64,000 nt of DNA from Halalkalicoccus sp. CG83 (GCF_037081715.1 NZ_JAZDDH010000002.1:310001-374000), one strand, 5' to 3'; counted from the first letter of the stretch, positions 43,801-51,826 are shown. Program-made: numbers and translations. The notes: generated by a model from the letters alone, not told the origin.

Positions 43801-45480
43801 CTCCATCGAGGTCACCAGCTCCTCGCGGATGTAGTCGAGCGGCGGGTTGGTAACCTGTGCGAACAGCTGCTTGAAGTAAGAGAACAGCGGGCGGTTGAAG
43901 TCCGAGAGGACGGAGAGCGGGGTGTCGTCGCCCATCGACCCCACGGGGTCCTTGCCCTTCTTCGCCATCGGCTCGAGCAGGTTGTCGAGCTCGTCGTGGG
44001 TGTAGCCGTAGGCGGCCTGCAGGCTCCGCAGGTCGCCGTCGAGCGCCGAGAGCGAGAGGTCGTCGGGCCGGGGCTGCTCGTCGGTCGAGCCCTGATCGGC
44101 GAGGTCGTCGGCGAGATCGTCGATGTCCACCTGCTCGCTCTCGACCCACTCGGCGTACGTCTCGTCCGTGAGCGAGTCGAACACCTCGGCGTCAGGGATC
44201 ACTCGTCCCTCCTCGGGGTCGGCGAGGAACAGCTGGCCGGGCTGGAGGCGGCCGCGCTCCTCGATCTCCTCGGGGTCGGGATCGAGCGCGCCGGCCTCGC
44301 TCGCCATGATCAGCGTGTTGTCGGTCGTGACGTCGTACCGGCAGGGTCGAAAGCCGTTCCGGTCGAGCACCGCGCCGACGCGGTCGCCGTCGGTCGCGGC
44401 CACGAGCGCCGGGCCGTCCCACGGCTCGGTGAGGTTGGCGTGGAAGTCGTACCACGCCTGCCTGTCGGGGTCGAGGTCGTTGGCCTCGTCGCGCCAGGCC
44501 TCGGGGATCAGCATGCGAAGCGCGTGGGGCAGGTCGCGTCCGCCCTGCATCAGCAGCTCGAGCGCGTTGTCGACGCTCGCGGTGTCGCTCTGGTCGGGGT
44601 CGTCGATGATCGGCTTGATCGTCTCGGTGTCGAGCTTCGAGTGGGAGATGTCGGTCTCGCGGGCGCGCATCCAGTTGATGTTGCCCTTGATCGTGTTGAT
44701 CTCGCCGTTGTGGATGATCCCTCTGAACGGGTGGGCGAGGTGCCACGCGCCCAGTGTGTTCGTCGAGAAGCGCTCGTGGACCATCACGAACGTCGAGCGG
44801 ACGCGCTCGTCGACCAGGTCGGGGTAGTAGTTCGGCAGCTGGCTCCCCTTCAGCAGCCCCTTGTAGACGAGCGTCTTGCGGTCGAGCGAGCAGACGTAGA
44901 ACCGCTCCCAGTCGTCGCGCTCCTCGTCGGTGTCCGCCGTCGAACGTTCCTGTACGCGGTTCTCGACCGCCCGACGGCCGACGTAGAGCGCCCGGTCGAA
45001 CTCCTCGGTCGAGAGGCCGTCGGGGCGGACGAAACACTGGTAGACGTCGGGTTCGGAGTCGAGTGCCGTCTGGCCGATCTCGGAGTTGTCGGTGGGGACG
45101 TCGCGCCACGCGAAGACGTCGAGGTCGTGCTCCGCGAGCGTCTCCTCGATCAGCTCCCGAAGCGTCGTGCGTACCTCCTCGTCCCGGGGAAAGTAGATCG
45201 AACCGACCGCGTACGTCTCGGGAAGCTCCGCGTCGAGGACCTCCTCGAACAGCTCGTCGGGTCGCTGGAGCAGGATGCCGGCGCCGTCGCCGGTGTTCTC
45301 CTCCGCGCCGGTGGTGCCGCGGTGCTCGAGGTTCCGAAGCAGTTCGAGCCCGTCCGCGACGGTCCCGTGGTCCGTGCCGCCGTCGAGATCCATCACGACG
45401 CCGACACCGCAGTTCGATCGTTCCTCGGCGGGATCCGCAAGCCCTCGGGGGGTAGTCGTTCCGCTCACGTGGTCGGTCAT
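40900..45480 (-). CDS. gltB: glutamate synthase, large subunit (single-chain type)
   Basis: This 1526-residue enzyme transfers the glutamine amide to 2-oxoglutarate. The N-terminal glutaminase domain has its nucleophile cysteine at Cys24 in SNCGVGVV, so a propeptide must be removed. The FMN/synthase barrel (about residues 900-1250) contains HISGHSGGTGASPRTSIKH. The iron-sulfur cysteines are in VMARQCHNNTCPVGVATQ. The C-terminal GXGXG-rich beta-helix starts around residue 1280 (GLRGTAGQSFGAF, then GANDYVGKGLSGGKL-type repeats). No gltD is adjacent, so it may be ferredoxin-dependent. It is leaderless: GCTCTTATGC lies about 25 nt above ATG 45480. Confidence 0.95.
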   Translation of the reverse strand: MTDHVSGTTTPRGLADPAEERSNCGVGVVMDLDGGTDHGTVADGLELLRNLEHRGTTGAEENTGDGAGILLQRPDELFEEVLDAELPETYAVGSIYFPRDEEVRTTLRELIEETLAEHDLDVFAWRDVPTDNSEIGQTALDSEPDVYQCFVRPDGLSTEEFDRALYVGRRAVENRVQERSTADTDEERDDWERFYVCSLDRKTLVYKGLLKGSQLPNYYPDLVDERVRSTFVMVHERFSTNTLGAWHLAHPFRGIIHNGEINTIKGNINWMRARETDISHSKLDTETIKPIIDDPDQSDTASVDNALELLMQGGRDLPHALRMLIPEAWRDEANDLDPDRQAWYDFHANLTEPWDGPALVAATDGDRVGAVLDRNGFRPCRYDVTTDNTLIMASEAGALDPDPEEIEERGRLQPGQLFLADPEEGRVIPDAEVFDSLTDETYAEWVESEQVDIDDLADDLADQGSTDEQPRPDDLSLSALDGDLRSLQAAYGYTHDELDNLLEPMAKKGKDPVGSMGDDTPLSVLSDFNRPLFSYFKQLFAQVTNPPLDYIREELVTSMESRLGHQPNLLDESPEHARQLVLDSPILSDQQTAAIKDLDRAGLTSETIDVTYDPEGDLESAVEEVREHAVEAIEGGAAIIVLSDRATGPDRVAIPSLLATGAVHHHLVRNGLRNHAGLVVESADPRTVHQLSTLVGYGAGAVNPYLAYQTIADLVSGSDGANEEAAIAGYIGALEDGLLKVMAKMGISTVESYQGAQIFEAVGLDSDFVAEYFEGTDAKTEGIGIDEIEEDLLARHAVGFGDDPQIERQGEFEHRSGGIKHQWNPKTVGKLQQAVRNGDYEMYEEFASMINDQHEELQTLRGLLEFESDREPIPKEQVEPAEEIVKRFSTAAMSLGSLSPEAHENNSIAMNRIGGKSNSGEGGEPPERFGTEKECNVKQVASGRFGVTSEYLSSADELQIKMAQGSKPGEGGHLPGSKVNEMIAHVRYATPGVGLISPPPLHDIYSIEDLKQLIHDLKSANEEADINVKLVSEAGIGTIAAGVAKANADVVHISGHSGGTGASPRTSIKHAGLPWELGLAEANQMLRATDLRSRIRVSADGGMKTGRDVAVAALLGAEEYIFGTASLVTSGCVMARQCHNNTCPVGVATQAMNLRERFPGEPDHVINYMSFIAEELREIMAELGYETVEKMVGRPEHLVQRDDVSQPKARKLDLSTVLAEPAGDDDRTKTREQTHEIDEQLDRELIEAAAPALEDAEPVAVEHEIRNVDRTVGAMLSNRVSRNYGGEGLEDDTIRVGLRGTAGQSFGAFLAPGVSMHLTGTANDYVGKGLSGGKLVIDTPENAGYVPEENIAIGNVALYGATDGELYVNGQAGERFGVRNSGVKAVVEGIGDHGCEYMTGGVVAVLGETGKNFAAGMSGGVAYVLDEPGDFEERTNTGMVTLSHELEERDERMLRRLVENHAAYTDSERARELLENWEEYVGQFVKVMPDAYHEVITEQDAEDVRDFPPAPADAADAVTTHGASAD

Positions 45481-45501
45481 ACACCCATACGCGGACTACG
45501 A

Positions 45502-45511
45502 GCATAAGAGC
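45502..45511 (-). promoter_or_regulatory. TATA-like box of gltB
   Basis: On the minus strand the run gctcttatgc lies 22-31 nt above the ATG at 45480, the spacing of a leaderless haloarchaeal promoter. Confidence 0.45.
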
Positions 45512-45534
45512 CTGTTCCTGAAGGACTAAGGGTG

Positions 45535-45591
45535 TGTTAATGCCATATTATGATCCTTATGTCACTCATGAACAACCGGGATGTATTAACA
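45535..45591. promoter_or_regulatory. inverted TGTTAAT / ATTAACA pair upstream of gltB
   Basis: TGTTAAT (45535-45541) and its exact reverse complement ATTAACA (45585-45591) are separated by 43 nt in an unusually AT-rich patch 55-111 nt above the gltB start. The flanks also resemble each other (TGTTAATGCCAT and, on the other strand, ATGTTAATACAT). This could be an operator for nitrogen control. The 281-nt gap to proS holds no other gene I can support. Confidence 0.35.
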
Positions 45592-45761
45592 TACGTTCAG
45601 CGGTACTCGGACCCGGATAGTGTTGTTATATGTTTTCCCCCCATCCGCCGGACGAACGTCGGCTTCGGTCGGTGGCCTCTCTCTCGGTTCGCTCGTGGAT
45701 CGGGTAGCGACGGGTTCGAGGGGAAGGGGACGGTCGGGGCGTCGGTCGACGATCGCGCCGG

Positions 45762-47219
45762 TCAGTAGGACTTCGCGAAGTAGGCGGTCTCGGTAGCCGC
45801 CTCGCCACAGACCGCACAGTCGTCCTCGTCGGGTTCGCCGTCGCCCTCGAACGGCACCATCACGATCCCGGCGGCGATCTCGTCCTTGATCGCGGTCTCG
45901 CAGCCCTCGTCGCCACACCACGGCGCGCGGACGTACCCGCCGTGCCGGCCGATCGTTCCGAGGAGTTCGGCGCGGTCGCTCGCCTCGCGGACGTTCTCCT
46001 CGAGGCGTTCCTCGGCGGCGGCGTAGAGCTTCGCGTAGATCGTCTCGAGGTGTTCGTCGACGCTCTCCGCGATCCCCTCGCGGTCCACGACGCTTTTCTC
46101 GCCGTCCGGGCGGTGGACCAGTGTCGCCTCGCCGTCCTCGACCTCGTGGGGGCCGATCTCGACTCTGAGGGGAACGCCATTGAGCTCGTGTTCGTTGAAC
46201 TTGAAGCCGGGGTTGCGCTCGTCGCGGTCGTCGAACTCGACCCTGAGACCGGCCTCGCGGAGCTCCGCGGTGAGCTCCTCTCCGTACTCGAGCACTTCTT
46301 TCCTGTTTTCCTCCTGCCAGATCGGGACGACGACGACCTGCGTGGGGGCCACCGTCGGCGGCAGGACGAGCCCCTGGTCGTCGGAGTGGGTCATGATCAG
46401 CGCGCCCAGCGCTCGCCAGGAGAGACCCCACGAGGTAGTGTGGGCGGTCCGTTCCTGCTCGTCCTCGTCGACGTACGTGATGTCGAACGCCCTTGCGAAG
46501 TGCTGGCCGAGGTAGTGGCTGGTGCCGCCCTGGACCGACTTGCCGTCGGGCATCAGCGCCTCGACCGTGGTGGTGGTGTCGGCGCCGGGGAACTTGTCGT
46601 GTTCGGGCTTTCGACCCCGGAGCACCGGGATGGCCAGGACGTCCTCGTAGACCTTCTCGTACTGCTCGAGGCGGGTCATCGTCTCGTCCCAGGCGTCGGC
46701 TTCATCCCTGTGAGCGGTATGGCCCTCCTGCCAGAGGAACTCCTTGGTCCGGAAGAACGGCTTGGTCTCGGTGGCCTCCCACCGGACGACGGAACACCAC
46801 TGGTTCACCCTCAGGGGTAGGTCGCGGTGACTGCGGACCCACTTGCTCAGGTAGGGGGCGATGATCGACTCGCTGGTCGGTCGGACGGCGAGGCGCTCCT
46901 CGAGTTCCTCGTGGCCGCCCTGGGTGACCCACGCCACCTCGGGGTCGAACCCCTCGACGACCTCCTTCTCGCGTTCGAGGTAGCTCTCGGGGATGAACAT
47001 CGGGAAGTAGGCGTTCTGCACCCCGGTGTCCTTGAACCAGCCGTCGAGGCGGTCCTGGATCGCCTCCCAGAGGGCGTACCCTCGCGGCCGGGTGACGATG
47101 AAGCCGCTCATCGGCGCGTAGTCCGCGAGGCCCGCCTTCCTGACGACCTCGGCGTACCACTCGCCGGGGCTGTGCTGTTTCGACTCGGTGATCCCCAGTT
47201 CCTGCTCGCCGTCGCTCAT
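45762..47219 (-). CDS. proS: prolyl-tRNA synthetase (archaeal type)
   Basis: This 485-residue class II enzyme charges tRNA-Pro. Motif 1 begins around PRGYALWEAIQDRLDGWFKD. Motif 2 is WCSVVRWEATETKPFFRTKEF and motif 3 GLSWRALGALIMTHSD. The C-terminal zinc-binding domain of the archaeal/eukaryotic type carries CGDEGCETAI and CAVCGEA and ends in a conserved tyrosine (AKSY). Its ATG is 24-30 nt from a minus-strand TTTAGTA, suggesting a leaderless mRNA. The shared 90-nt gap also holds the promoter of the divergent asparagine-synthetase-like gene. Confidence 0.95.
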   Translation of the reverse strand: MSDGEQELGITESKQHSPGEWYAEVVRKAGLADYAPMSGFIVTRPRGYALWEAIQDRLDGWFKDTGVQNAYFPMFIPESYLEREKEVVEGFDPEVAWVTQGGHEELEERLAVRPTSESIIAPYLSKWVRSHRDLPLRVNQWCSVVRWEATETKPFFRTKEFLWQEGHTAHRDEADAWDETMTRLEQYEKVYEDVLAIPVLRGRKPEHDKFPGADTTTTVEALMPDGKSVQGGTSHYLGQHFARAFDITYVDEDEQERTAHTTSWGLSWRALGALIMTHSDDQGLVLPPTVAPTQVVVVPIWQEENRKEVLEYGEELTAELREAGLRVEFDDRDERNPGFKFNEHELNGVPLRVEIGPHEVEDGEATLVHRPDGEKSVVDREGIAESVDEHLETIYAKLYAAAEERLEENVREASDRAELLGTIGRHGGYVRAPWCGDEGCETAIKDEIAAGIVMVPFEGDGEPDEDDCAVCGEAATETAYFAKSY

Positions 47220-47277
47220 CGTAGGGGGGTGGGTGAGGGGGCTACTAAAGGCTGTGCGTCTGGATTTAGTTTCTCGG

Positions 47278-47285
47278 TAATTAAA
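47278..47285 (+). promoter_or_regulatory. TATA box of the asparagine-synthetase-like gene
   Basis: TAATTAAA ends 25 nt before the ATG at 47310, giving an expected leaderless transcript. Confidence 0.6.
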
Positions 47286-47309
47286 GGTAGGTCGTCCCTA
47301 GGACCCGCC

Positions 47310-49133
47310 ATGGTCGGTGTCTGTGGCGCGACGGGATCGATAGCGGCCCGTCTCGACGCGCTCGTCGAACCGCTCCGCTGGGGCGAGCACGAGCACGTCG
47401 AGACGACGAACGCCGAGCGGCTCGCGATCGCGTCCGCGAGCCGCGGATCCGACGAGCAGCCGGCTCGAACCGGCGACAGCGACGCGCTCTGGTGTTTCGG
47501 GGAGGTCTACGGGTTCGGGGACGCCGCCGGCTACGAGTCGCGATACGAAACCGGGCTGACGAGCGGCGCCTACGCCGCCGAACGCTACGCCGAACACGGA
47601 CTGGGGTTCGCGGCCGGGATGAACGCGACTGCGAGCCAGTTCGTCCACCGTCCCGACCGGGACGAACTCGTCGTGATCACCGACCGGCTCGGCACGCATC
47701 CCGTCTACTACGCCGCCGTCGACGGCGGGGTCGTCCTCTCGACGAGTATCCAGTCACTCCCCCGCCACCCGGCCGTCGACGCCGAGGTCGATCGAGAGGG
47801 GTTCTACGAGTACCTGGCGTTCAACCGGGTCTCGGGGCTCGAGACGCCGTTCGAGGACGTGAGCACGCTCCCGCCGGGGTCGATCACGACGATCGATCTC
47901 GCGACCGGCGAGCGCGAGACCGAACAGTACTGGCGGCTGCGCTACGAGCCGCTCGATCGGTCGTTCTCCTACTTCGTCGACCGGTTCGTCGAACTCCTCC
48001 AGCGGGTGCTCGAGGAACGCTCCTCGGATCCACGCCGGTACGGTCTCCTGCTCAGCGGCGGCAGCGACTCGCGACTGCTGCTCGCCGCTGCCGACGTTCC
48101 CGTCGCCTACCACCTGGCCGATTGGATGAGCCGCGAGGCGCGCACCGCCGAACGCGCCGCGATGTCGTCGGGGGCGAAGCTCCGTCTGCTGCGGCGGCCC
48201 GACGACCACCACGAGCGCATGCTCGAACACGTCCCCTCGCGAATGAACTTCAACGGGCGGTTCGACCAGGCCCACGTCAACGGGTTCGACGGCCGGCTCC
48301 GCGAGGAGGTCGACGTGTTGATGACCGGTCTCTACGGCGACTCCTTCTTCAAGGGCGGGCTGGTGCCGAAACGCGTCCTCGATCTGGGGGGCGTGGGGTC
48401 GATCACGACGCCGGTCGCCCGGGACCTCGGTTCGGTCGAGGACTACCTCGACGCCCTCGACGGCTCGCTGCCGCCGTACGTCGAACGTCCGCCGTCGATC
48501 GACTCGGTCCTCCGGGAACGGATCGAGGAGCGCGACGACGGTTCGATCGTCTTCGGCGGCGTCGAGTACCCCTCGCTGCGCGAACTCGTCCTCTTCAGCG
48601 ACTACTATCCGCTCTCGAACGACCGCGACTATCACTACTTCGGGCTCACGCAGATGGTCGGTCACTGGGCGCCCTTCCTCGACAACCGGTTCATCGATCT
48701 CGCGCGCTCGATGCCGATCCGCTATCACCTCCAGCGCGACGTGATCGACGCGGCGCTGAGCGCGCTCTCGCCCGAACTCGCCTCGCTGCCGAACGCCGGA
48801 ACCGGCGTGCCGCCCGAGACTCGCTTTCCCCTCAACTACGTCCACAAGTACGGCTCGCTGTTCTGGCGCAAGCACGTCGACGACGAGGAGCTTCCCCGGC
48901 CGTACTACTCCCGCGGGCCCTGGCGCGACCGGGGGGTCGTCATCCGCGAGCGCGGGTTCGGCGAGGCGTTCCTCGAGGAACGCGACGACGCGCTCCGCGC
49001 GCTTCCGTATCTCGACCGCGAGCGCGCCTGGGAGTGTTACCGCGCCCACATGGCCGGCGAGGACTACACCGCCGAGCTCTGTACGCTGTTCACCGTCCTC
49101 GCTGCCCCGGCGTTCGCCGCCGCCGACCGGTAG
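47310..49133 (+). CDS. asparagine-synthetase-like protein (class II glutaminase + ATP-PPase)
   Basis: The 607-residue protein starts MVGVCGATGSIAARLD. Its first cysteine is at position 5, not 2, so a mature class II glutaminase N-terminus would need extra processing; the glutaminase step may be altered. The glutaminase-fold domain spans about 1-190 (DELVVITDRLGTHPVYYAA). The AMP-forming synthetase domain has the PP-loop YGLLLSGGSDSRLLLAAAD (SGGxDS with an unusual Ser at the third position of the usual LDS). Later RYHLQRDVIDAALSAL is typical. It may amidate a non-aspartate acceptor, such as a surface glycan or small molecule. No glycan genes adjoin. Confidence 0.85.
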   Translation: MVGVCGATGSIAARLDALVEPLRWGEHEHVETTNAERLAIASASRGSDEQPARTGDSDALWCFGEVYGFGDAAGYESRYETGLTSGAYAAERYAEHGLGFAAGMNATASQFVHRPDRDELVVITDRLGTHPVYYAAVDGGVVLSTSIQSLPRHPAVDAEVDREGFYEYLAFNRVSGLETPFEDVSTLPPGSITTIDLATGERETEQYWRLRYEPLDRSFSYFVDRFVELLQRVLEERSSDPRRYGLLLSGGSDSRLLLAAADVPVAYHLADWMSREARTAERAAMSSGAKLRLLRRPDDHHERMLEHVPSRMNFNGRFDQAHVNGFDGRLREEVDVLMTGLYGDSFFKGGLVPKRVLDLGGVGSITTPVARDLGSVEDYLDALDGSLPPYVERPPSIDSVLRERIEERDDGSIVFGGVEYPSLRELVLFSDYYPLSNDRDYHYFGLTQMVGHWAPFLDNRFIDLARSMPIRYHLQRDVIDAALSALSPELASLPNAGTGVPPETRFPLNYVHKYGSLFWRKHVDDEELPRPYYSRGPWRDRGVVIRERGFGEAFLEERDDALRALPYLDRERAWECYRAHMAGEDYTAELCTLFTVLAAPAFAAADR

Positions 49134-49159
49134 GACGACCGTGGTACGGACGATCGGGA

Positions 49160-49280
49160 GTCGTCATTACAAGGGTCCTGCTTCTGCCGACGGGCGGCGA
49201 AGGCGCCGGTGGGACGAACGATTGCAGAGTGTGTGCTGCCCTTCCGGGCAGATGCGACGGGACCCGCCCGTCGGCGAAAC
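49160..49280 (+). ncRNA. candidate nested stem-loop RNA element
   Basis: A perfect 12-bp outer stem pairs GCCGACGGGCGG (49186-49197) with CCGCCCGTCGGC (49264-49275). Inside it sits a hairpin CTGCCC/GGGCAG with a TTCC loop (49236-49251). A TATA-like cattaca at 49165-49171 could start an RNA near 49190. It lies just downstream of the asparagine-synthetase-like gene and upstream of a 72-residue ORF, so it could be a terminator, a 5' leader or an independent RNA. Confidence 0.35.
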
Positions 49281-49349
49281 ACCATCCTTTCGCGTGGTCA
49301 CACGCGGGGCGCATCACAGAGCTCAGACGCGTCCCGCGACGGTGACTCC

Positions 49350-49568
49350 ATGTCGGAAAACTCGGAGAGCACGGACGAGAGTACGGGTGTAGAAGCGATC
49401 GAGGGATCCCCGAACGACCGGGCGAAACCGGTTCGACTCGCCCTCCATCACGTCCCGAAACTGGCGGACGAGGGCGTCCACAGGTACGAGCCGGCGTCGA
49501 GTCTGATCGAACTGGACGACGCCGATCGGGCGAATCGACTCCTCGAAACGTGGGACGACGCCGATTGA
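49350..49568 (+). CDS. small acidic protein of unknown function (72 aa)
   Basis: The protein starts MSENSESTDESTGVEAIEGS and contains a more ordered stretch (AKPVRLALHHVPKLADEG and YEPASSLIELDDADRANRLL). The N-terminal third is disordered and acidic. No family is recognised. Codon use is normal for the chromosome. It follows the nested stem-loop by about 75 nt. Confidence 0.6.
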   Translation: MSENSESTDESTGVEAIEGSPNDRAKPVRLALHHVPKLADEGVHRYEPASSLIELDDADRANRLLETWDDAD

Positions 49569-49631
49569 TACCGGAACTCGCGGCGAAAACTCGGTGACGA
49601 TTCGTCGACGAGGGGCTCGTCCGTTCCCGCC

Positions 49632-49991
49632 CTACGCTCCGGTCGAGGATTCGCGATCGTCGTCGAGCCTCTCCAGGGCAGCGATCTCCTCGTCGCTCCA
49701 GTCGTAGAAGCGTCGATCCATCTCCTCGAGCGTCTCGACGCACTCGTTGTATCGCCGGCGCGCGTCGGGGGCGTACGAGTCGTCGGGGTTCTCCTCGATC
49801 CACTCGCGCAGGTCCGAGAGCGCCCGCGGGGAGTAGGTGTCGATGCGGTCCTGGTGTTCGAGTAGCTCGACCTTACGGTCCTCCTGGCGGAGCGTGCGCA
49901 CGAGCGCCCAGATCGCGATCCCCCAGAACGCGAGGATCGTGAAGATCATCGTCGCCCACACCTCGCCAGTGAGCTGTATCGGCGCGAACAT
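49632..49991 (-). CDS. small membrane protein coupled to NSS transporter
   Basis: This 119-residue protein has one N-terminal transmembrane helix (GEVWATMIFTILAFWGIAIW, about residues 8-30). A cytosolic helical tail follows (RQEDRKVELLEHQDRIDTY onward) with Glu/Arg-rich helices. Its ATG overlaps the stop of the NSS-family transporter gene (ATGA), so the two are translated together. Bacterial methionine/alanine-type NSS importers use a small one-helix subunit (MetS-type). This protein is longer and not obviously homologous, but the coupling suggests a similar accessory role. Function otherwise unknown. Confidence 0.75.
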   Translation of the reverse strand: MFAPIQLTGEVWATMIFTILAFWGIAIWALVRTLRQEDRKVELLEHQDRIDTYSPRALSDLREWIEENPDDSYAPDARRRYNECVETLEEMDRRFYDWSDEEIAALERLDDDRESSTGA

Positions 49992-51451
49992 CAGTCGTCA
50001 CCTCCCGCGACGGTTCTCTCCGAGGGCGTTCCGTCGCGTCCCTCCAGGTAGTGCATGACGGCGTAGCTGATGACCGGGAAGCCGATCAGGACGCCCATGC
50101 CCGCGATCATCTCGGGCGTGCCGAACTGGTCGTAGGCGTAGTAGCCCATGATGAACAGCATCACGCCGGGGATGACGAACTTCACCACGGCGTTCCACCA
50201 CCGCCCGATGTAGAGGCCGGCGTTGTTGTTGACCGAGAGCACGCGCAGCCGTTCGGGACCGAGCTTCCAGCCGACGACGCCGATGATACACAGCGTCGCG
50301 AGCGGCAGCCCCCAGCTCCCGAAGACGAAGTCGGCGAAGTCGAGGAACTCCGCGGAGAGCGCGCTCGGCAGGCCGAGCACCCAGATCAGCCCGCAGATCG
50401 CGAGCACCGTCTGGTTCCGCGAGAGGCGCGTCTCCTCGGAGACGGTGGTGACGGCCACCTCGGTGATCACGAGCCCGGACGAGAAGGCCGCGAGGAAGAA
50501 GCCGACGAAGAAGACGATCGCCAGCAGCGCACCGCCGGTGATCTCGGGGAAGATCTGGACGAGCGTGACGAAGGTGAGGCCGGCGCCGGCGTCGGGTTCG
50601 AGCCCGAACGCGAAGACGATCGGGAAGATGGCGAACGCCGCCAGGACCCCGACGCTCGCGTCGGCCAGCGCGGTGAAAACGCCGCCGCCGAGGGGCACGT
50701 CGTCGTACTCCCGCAGGTAGCTCCCCACGGTGAGGGCGATCCCCCAGCCCAGCCCCGTGGAGAACAGCGCCTGTCCGAGCGCCTCGATCCAGGTCGTGCT
50801 GATGAACAGGTAGTTCCAGTCGATGCCGAACGTGAAGGCGAGCCCCTCGGCCGCCCCATCGAGGGTGAGTCCGCGAATCGCGATGATCGCAAGCGAGATC
50901 ACCAGTGCGGGCACGGCGAAGACGACGACGCGCTCGACGCCCCCGCGGATCCCCAGAAACAGGATCACCGCGGTCGCGACCACCACGACCGTGTGCATCG
51001 AGATCGTCAGTGCGGGGTTCGCGAGGAAGGCCTCGAGGAAGGTCCCCGGTTCGAAGCCCGCTCCGGTGAAGGTGAACAGCGCCGAGTGACCCGCGTAGTA
51101 GAGCGTCCAGCCGATCAACGGCGCGTAGTACGACATCAGCGCGACGTTGACCAGCACGACCACGACGCCGAGGCCGACGAGCCCGCCCGGTCCGACGACG
51201 TCGCGGAACGCCCCGATCACCCCCTTACCGGTGTACCGACCGAGCGCCACCTCGGCCATCAATCCCGGCACCGACAGCATGAACAGCAGGACGAGGAACG
51301 CGATGATGAACGCGCCTCCGCCGTTCTGTCCAGCGACGTACGGGAACCGCCAGATGTTCCCCACCCCGACCATCGCCCCCACCATCGCCATCAGGAACCC
51401 GAACCGAGTTCCCCACTCCTCTCGTGCGGTCTTGGCCTGTGTCTCCGACAT
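49991..51451 (-). CDS. sodium-dependent neurotransmitter:sodium symporter (NSS) family transporter
   Basis: This 486-residue member of the LeuT-fold SNF/NSS family has about twelve helices. The family signature GVGNIWRFPYVAGQNGGGAF lies in helix 1, where the unwound middle binds sodium and substrate. Later landmarks are FSTGLGWGIALTVGSYL in helix 6 and a long C-terminal membrane region. It should import an amino acid or related small molecule with Na+. Its stop overlaps the start of a one-helix partner. TATA-like atatgcc on the minus strand (51473-51480) precedes the ATG by about 25 nt, so the mRNA is leaderless. Confidence 0.92.
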   Translation of the reverse strand: MSETQAKTAREEWGTRFGFLMAMVGAMVGVGNIWRFPYVAGQNGGGAFIIAFLVLLFMLSVPGLMAEVALGRYTGKGVIGAFRDVVGPGGLVGLGVVVVLVNVALMSYYAPLIGWTLYYAGHSALFTFTGAGFEPGTFLEAFLANPALTISMHTVVVVATAVILFLGIRGGVERVVVFAVPALVISLAIIAIRGLTLDGAAEGLAFTFGIDWNYLFISTTWIEALGQALFSTGLGWGIALTVGSYLREYDDVPLGGGVFTALADASVGVLAAFAIFPIVFAFGLEPDAGAGLTFVTLVQIFPEITGGALLAIVFFVGFFLAAFSSGLVITEVAVTTVSEETRLSRNQTVLAICGLIWVLGLPSALSAEFLDFADFVFGSWGLPLATLCIIGVVGWKLGPERLRVLSVNNNAGLYIGRWWNAVVKFVIPGVMLFIMGYYAYDQFGTPEMIAGMGVLIGFPVISYAVMHYLEGRDGTPSERTVAGGDD

Positions 51452-51826
51452 TACTTGTCCACTATGTACGACCCGGCATATAGGGTATAGGTATGACCTA
51501 CCACGGTCAGTATGACAGGACGGTGATCGATCCACCGTCACGAACGTCGCCGTCTCCGATAGGATCGGGTTCGAGCCGAGCCGGCAGAGCGGTCCGTTCT
51601 GCCGGGATTGATGGTGTTCGTACTCCATCGCCGAAGCGGGCGCTTCTCGCCGGTAATCTCGCTGAACCACGAGAGACGATCACGGACGTGTCGTTCTGTC
51701 TTGCGACGGAGGAGATGAATCAGACGTCCCCCTCCCGACCGTTATCCAATCGTCGCCATCAGGAATCTACCGTGAACGATATATACTAACGCTAGACCTT
51801 CCGGTGGGAACGGATGAGTGCGATAG
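51452..51826. other. 375-nt region upstream of the NSS operon
   Basis: It holds the NSS promoter (TATA near 51473-51480). It also contains an operator-like dyad TGACC-N6-GGTCA (51494-51509), a dyad GACGGTG/CACCGTC (51519-51539) and a hairpin CCGGCAGA/TCTGCCGG (51581-51605). A second TATA-like atatata (51779-51785) has no supported gene below it. No open frame in this stretch looks like a protein. Confidence 0.5.
51494..51509. promoter_or_regulatory. operator-like dyad above the NSS promoter
   Basis: TGACC and GGTCA are separated by 6 nt. The pair begins about 14 nt beyond the TATA-like element on the upstream side of the NSS gene. The half-site symmetry and spacing suit a homodimeric HTH regulator. 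Confidence 0.3.

Noticed and set aside
45540-45620. 26-codon ORF (MPYYDPYVTHEQPGCINIRS...) in the AT-rich patch above gltB
   Set aside because: It overlaps the putative operator half-sites and has no family or promoter support.
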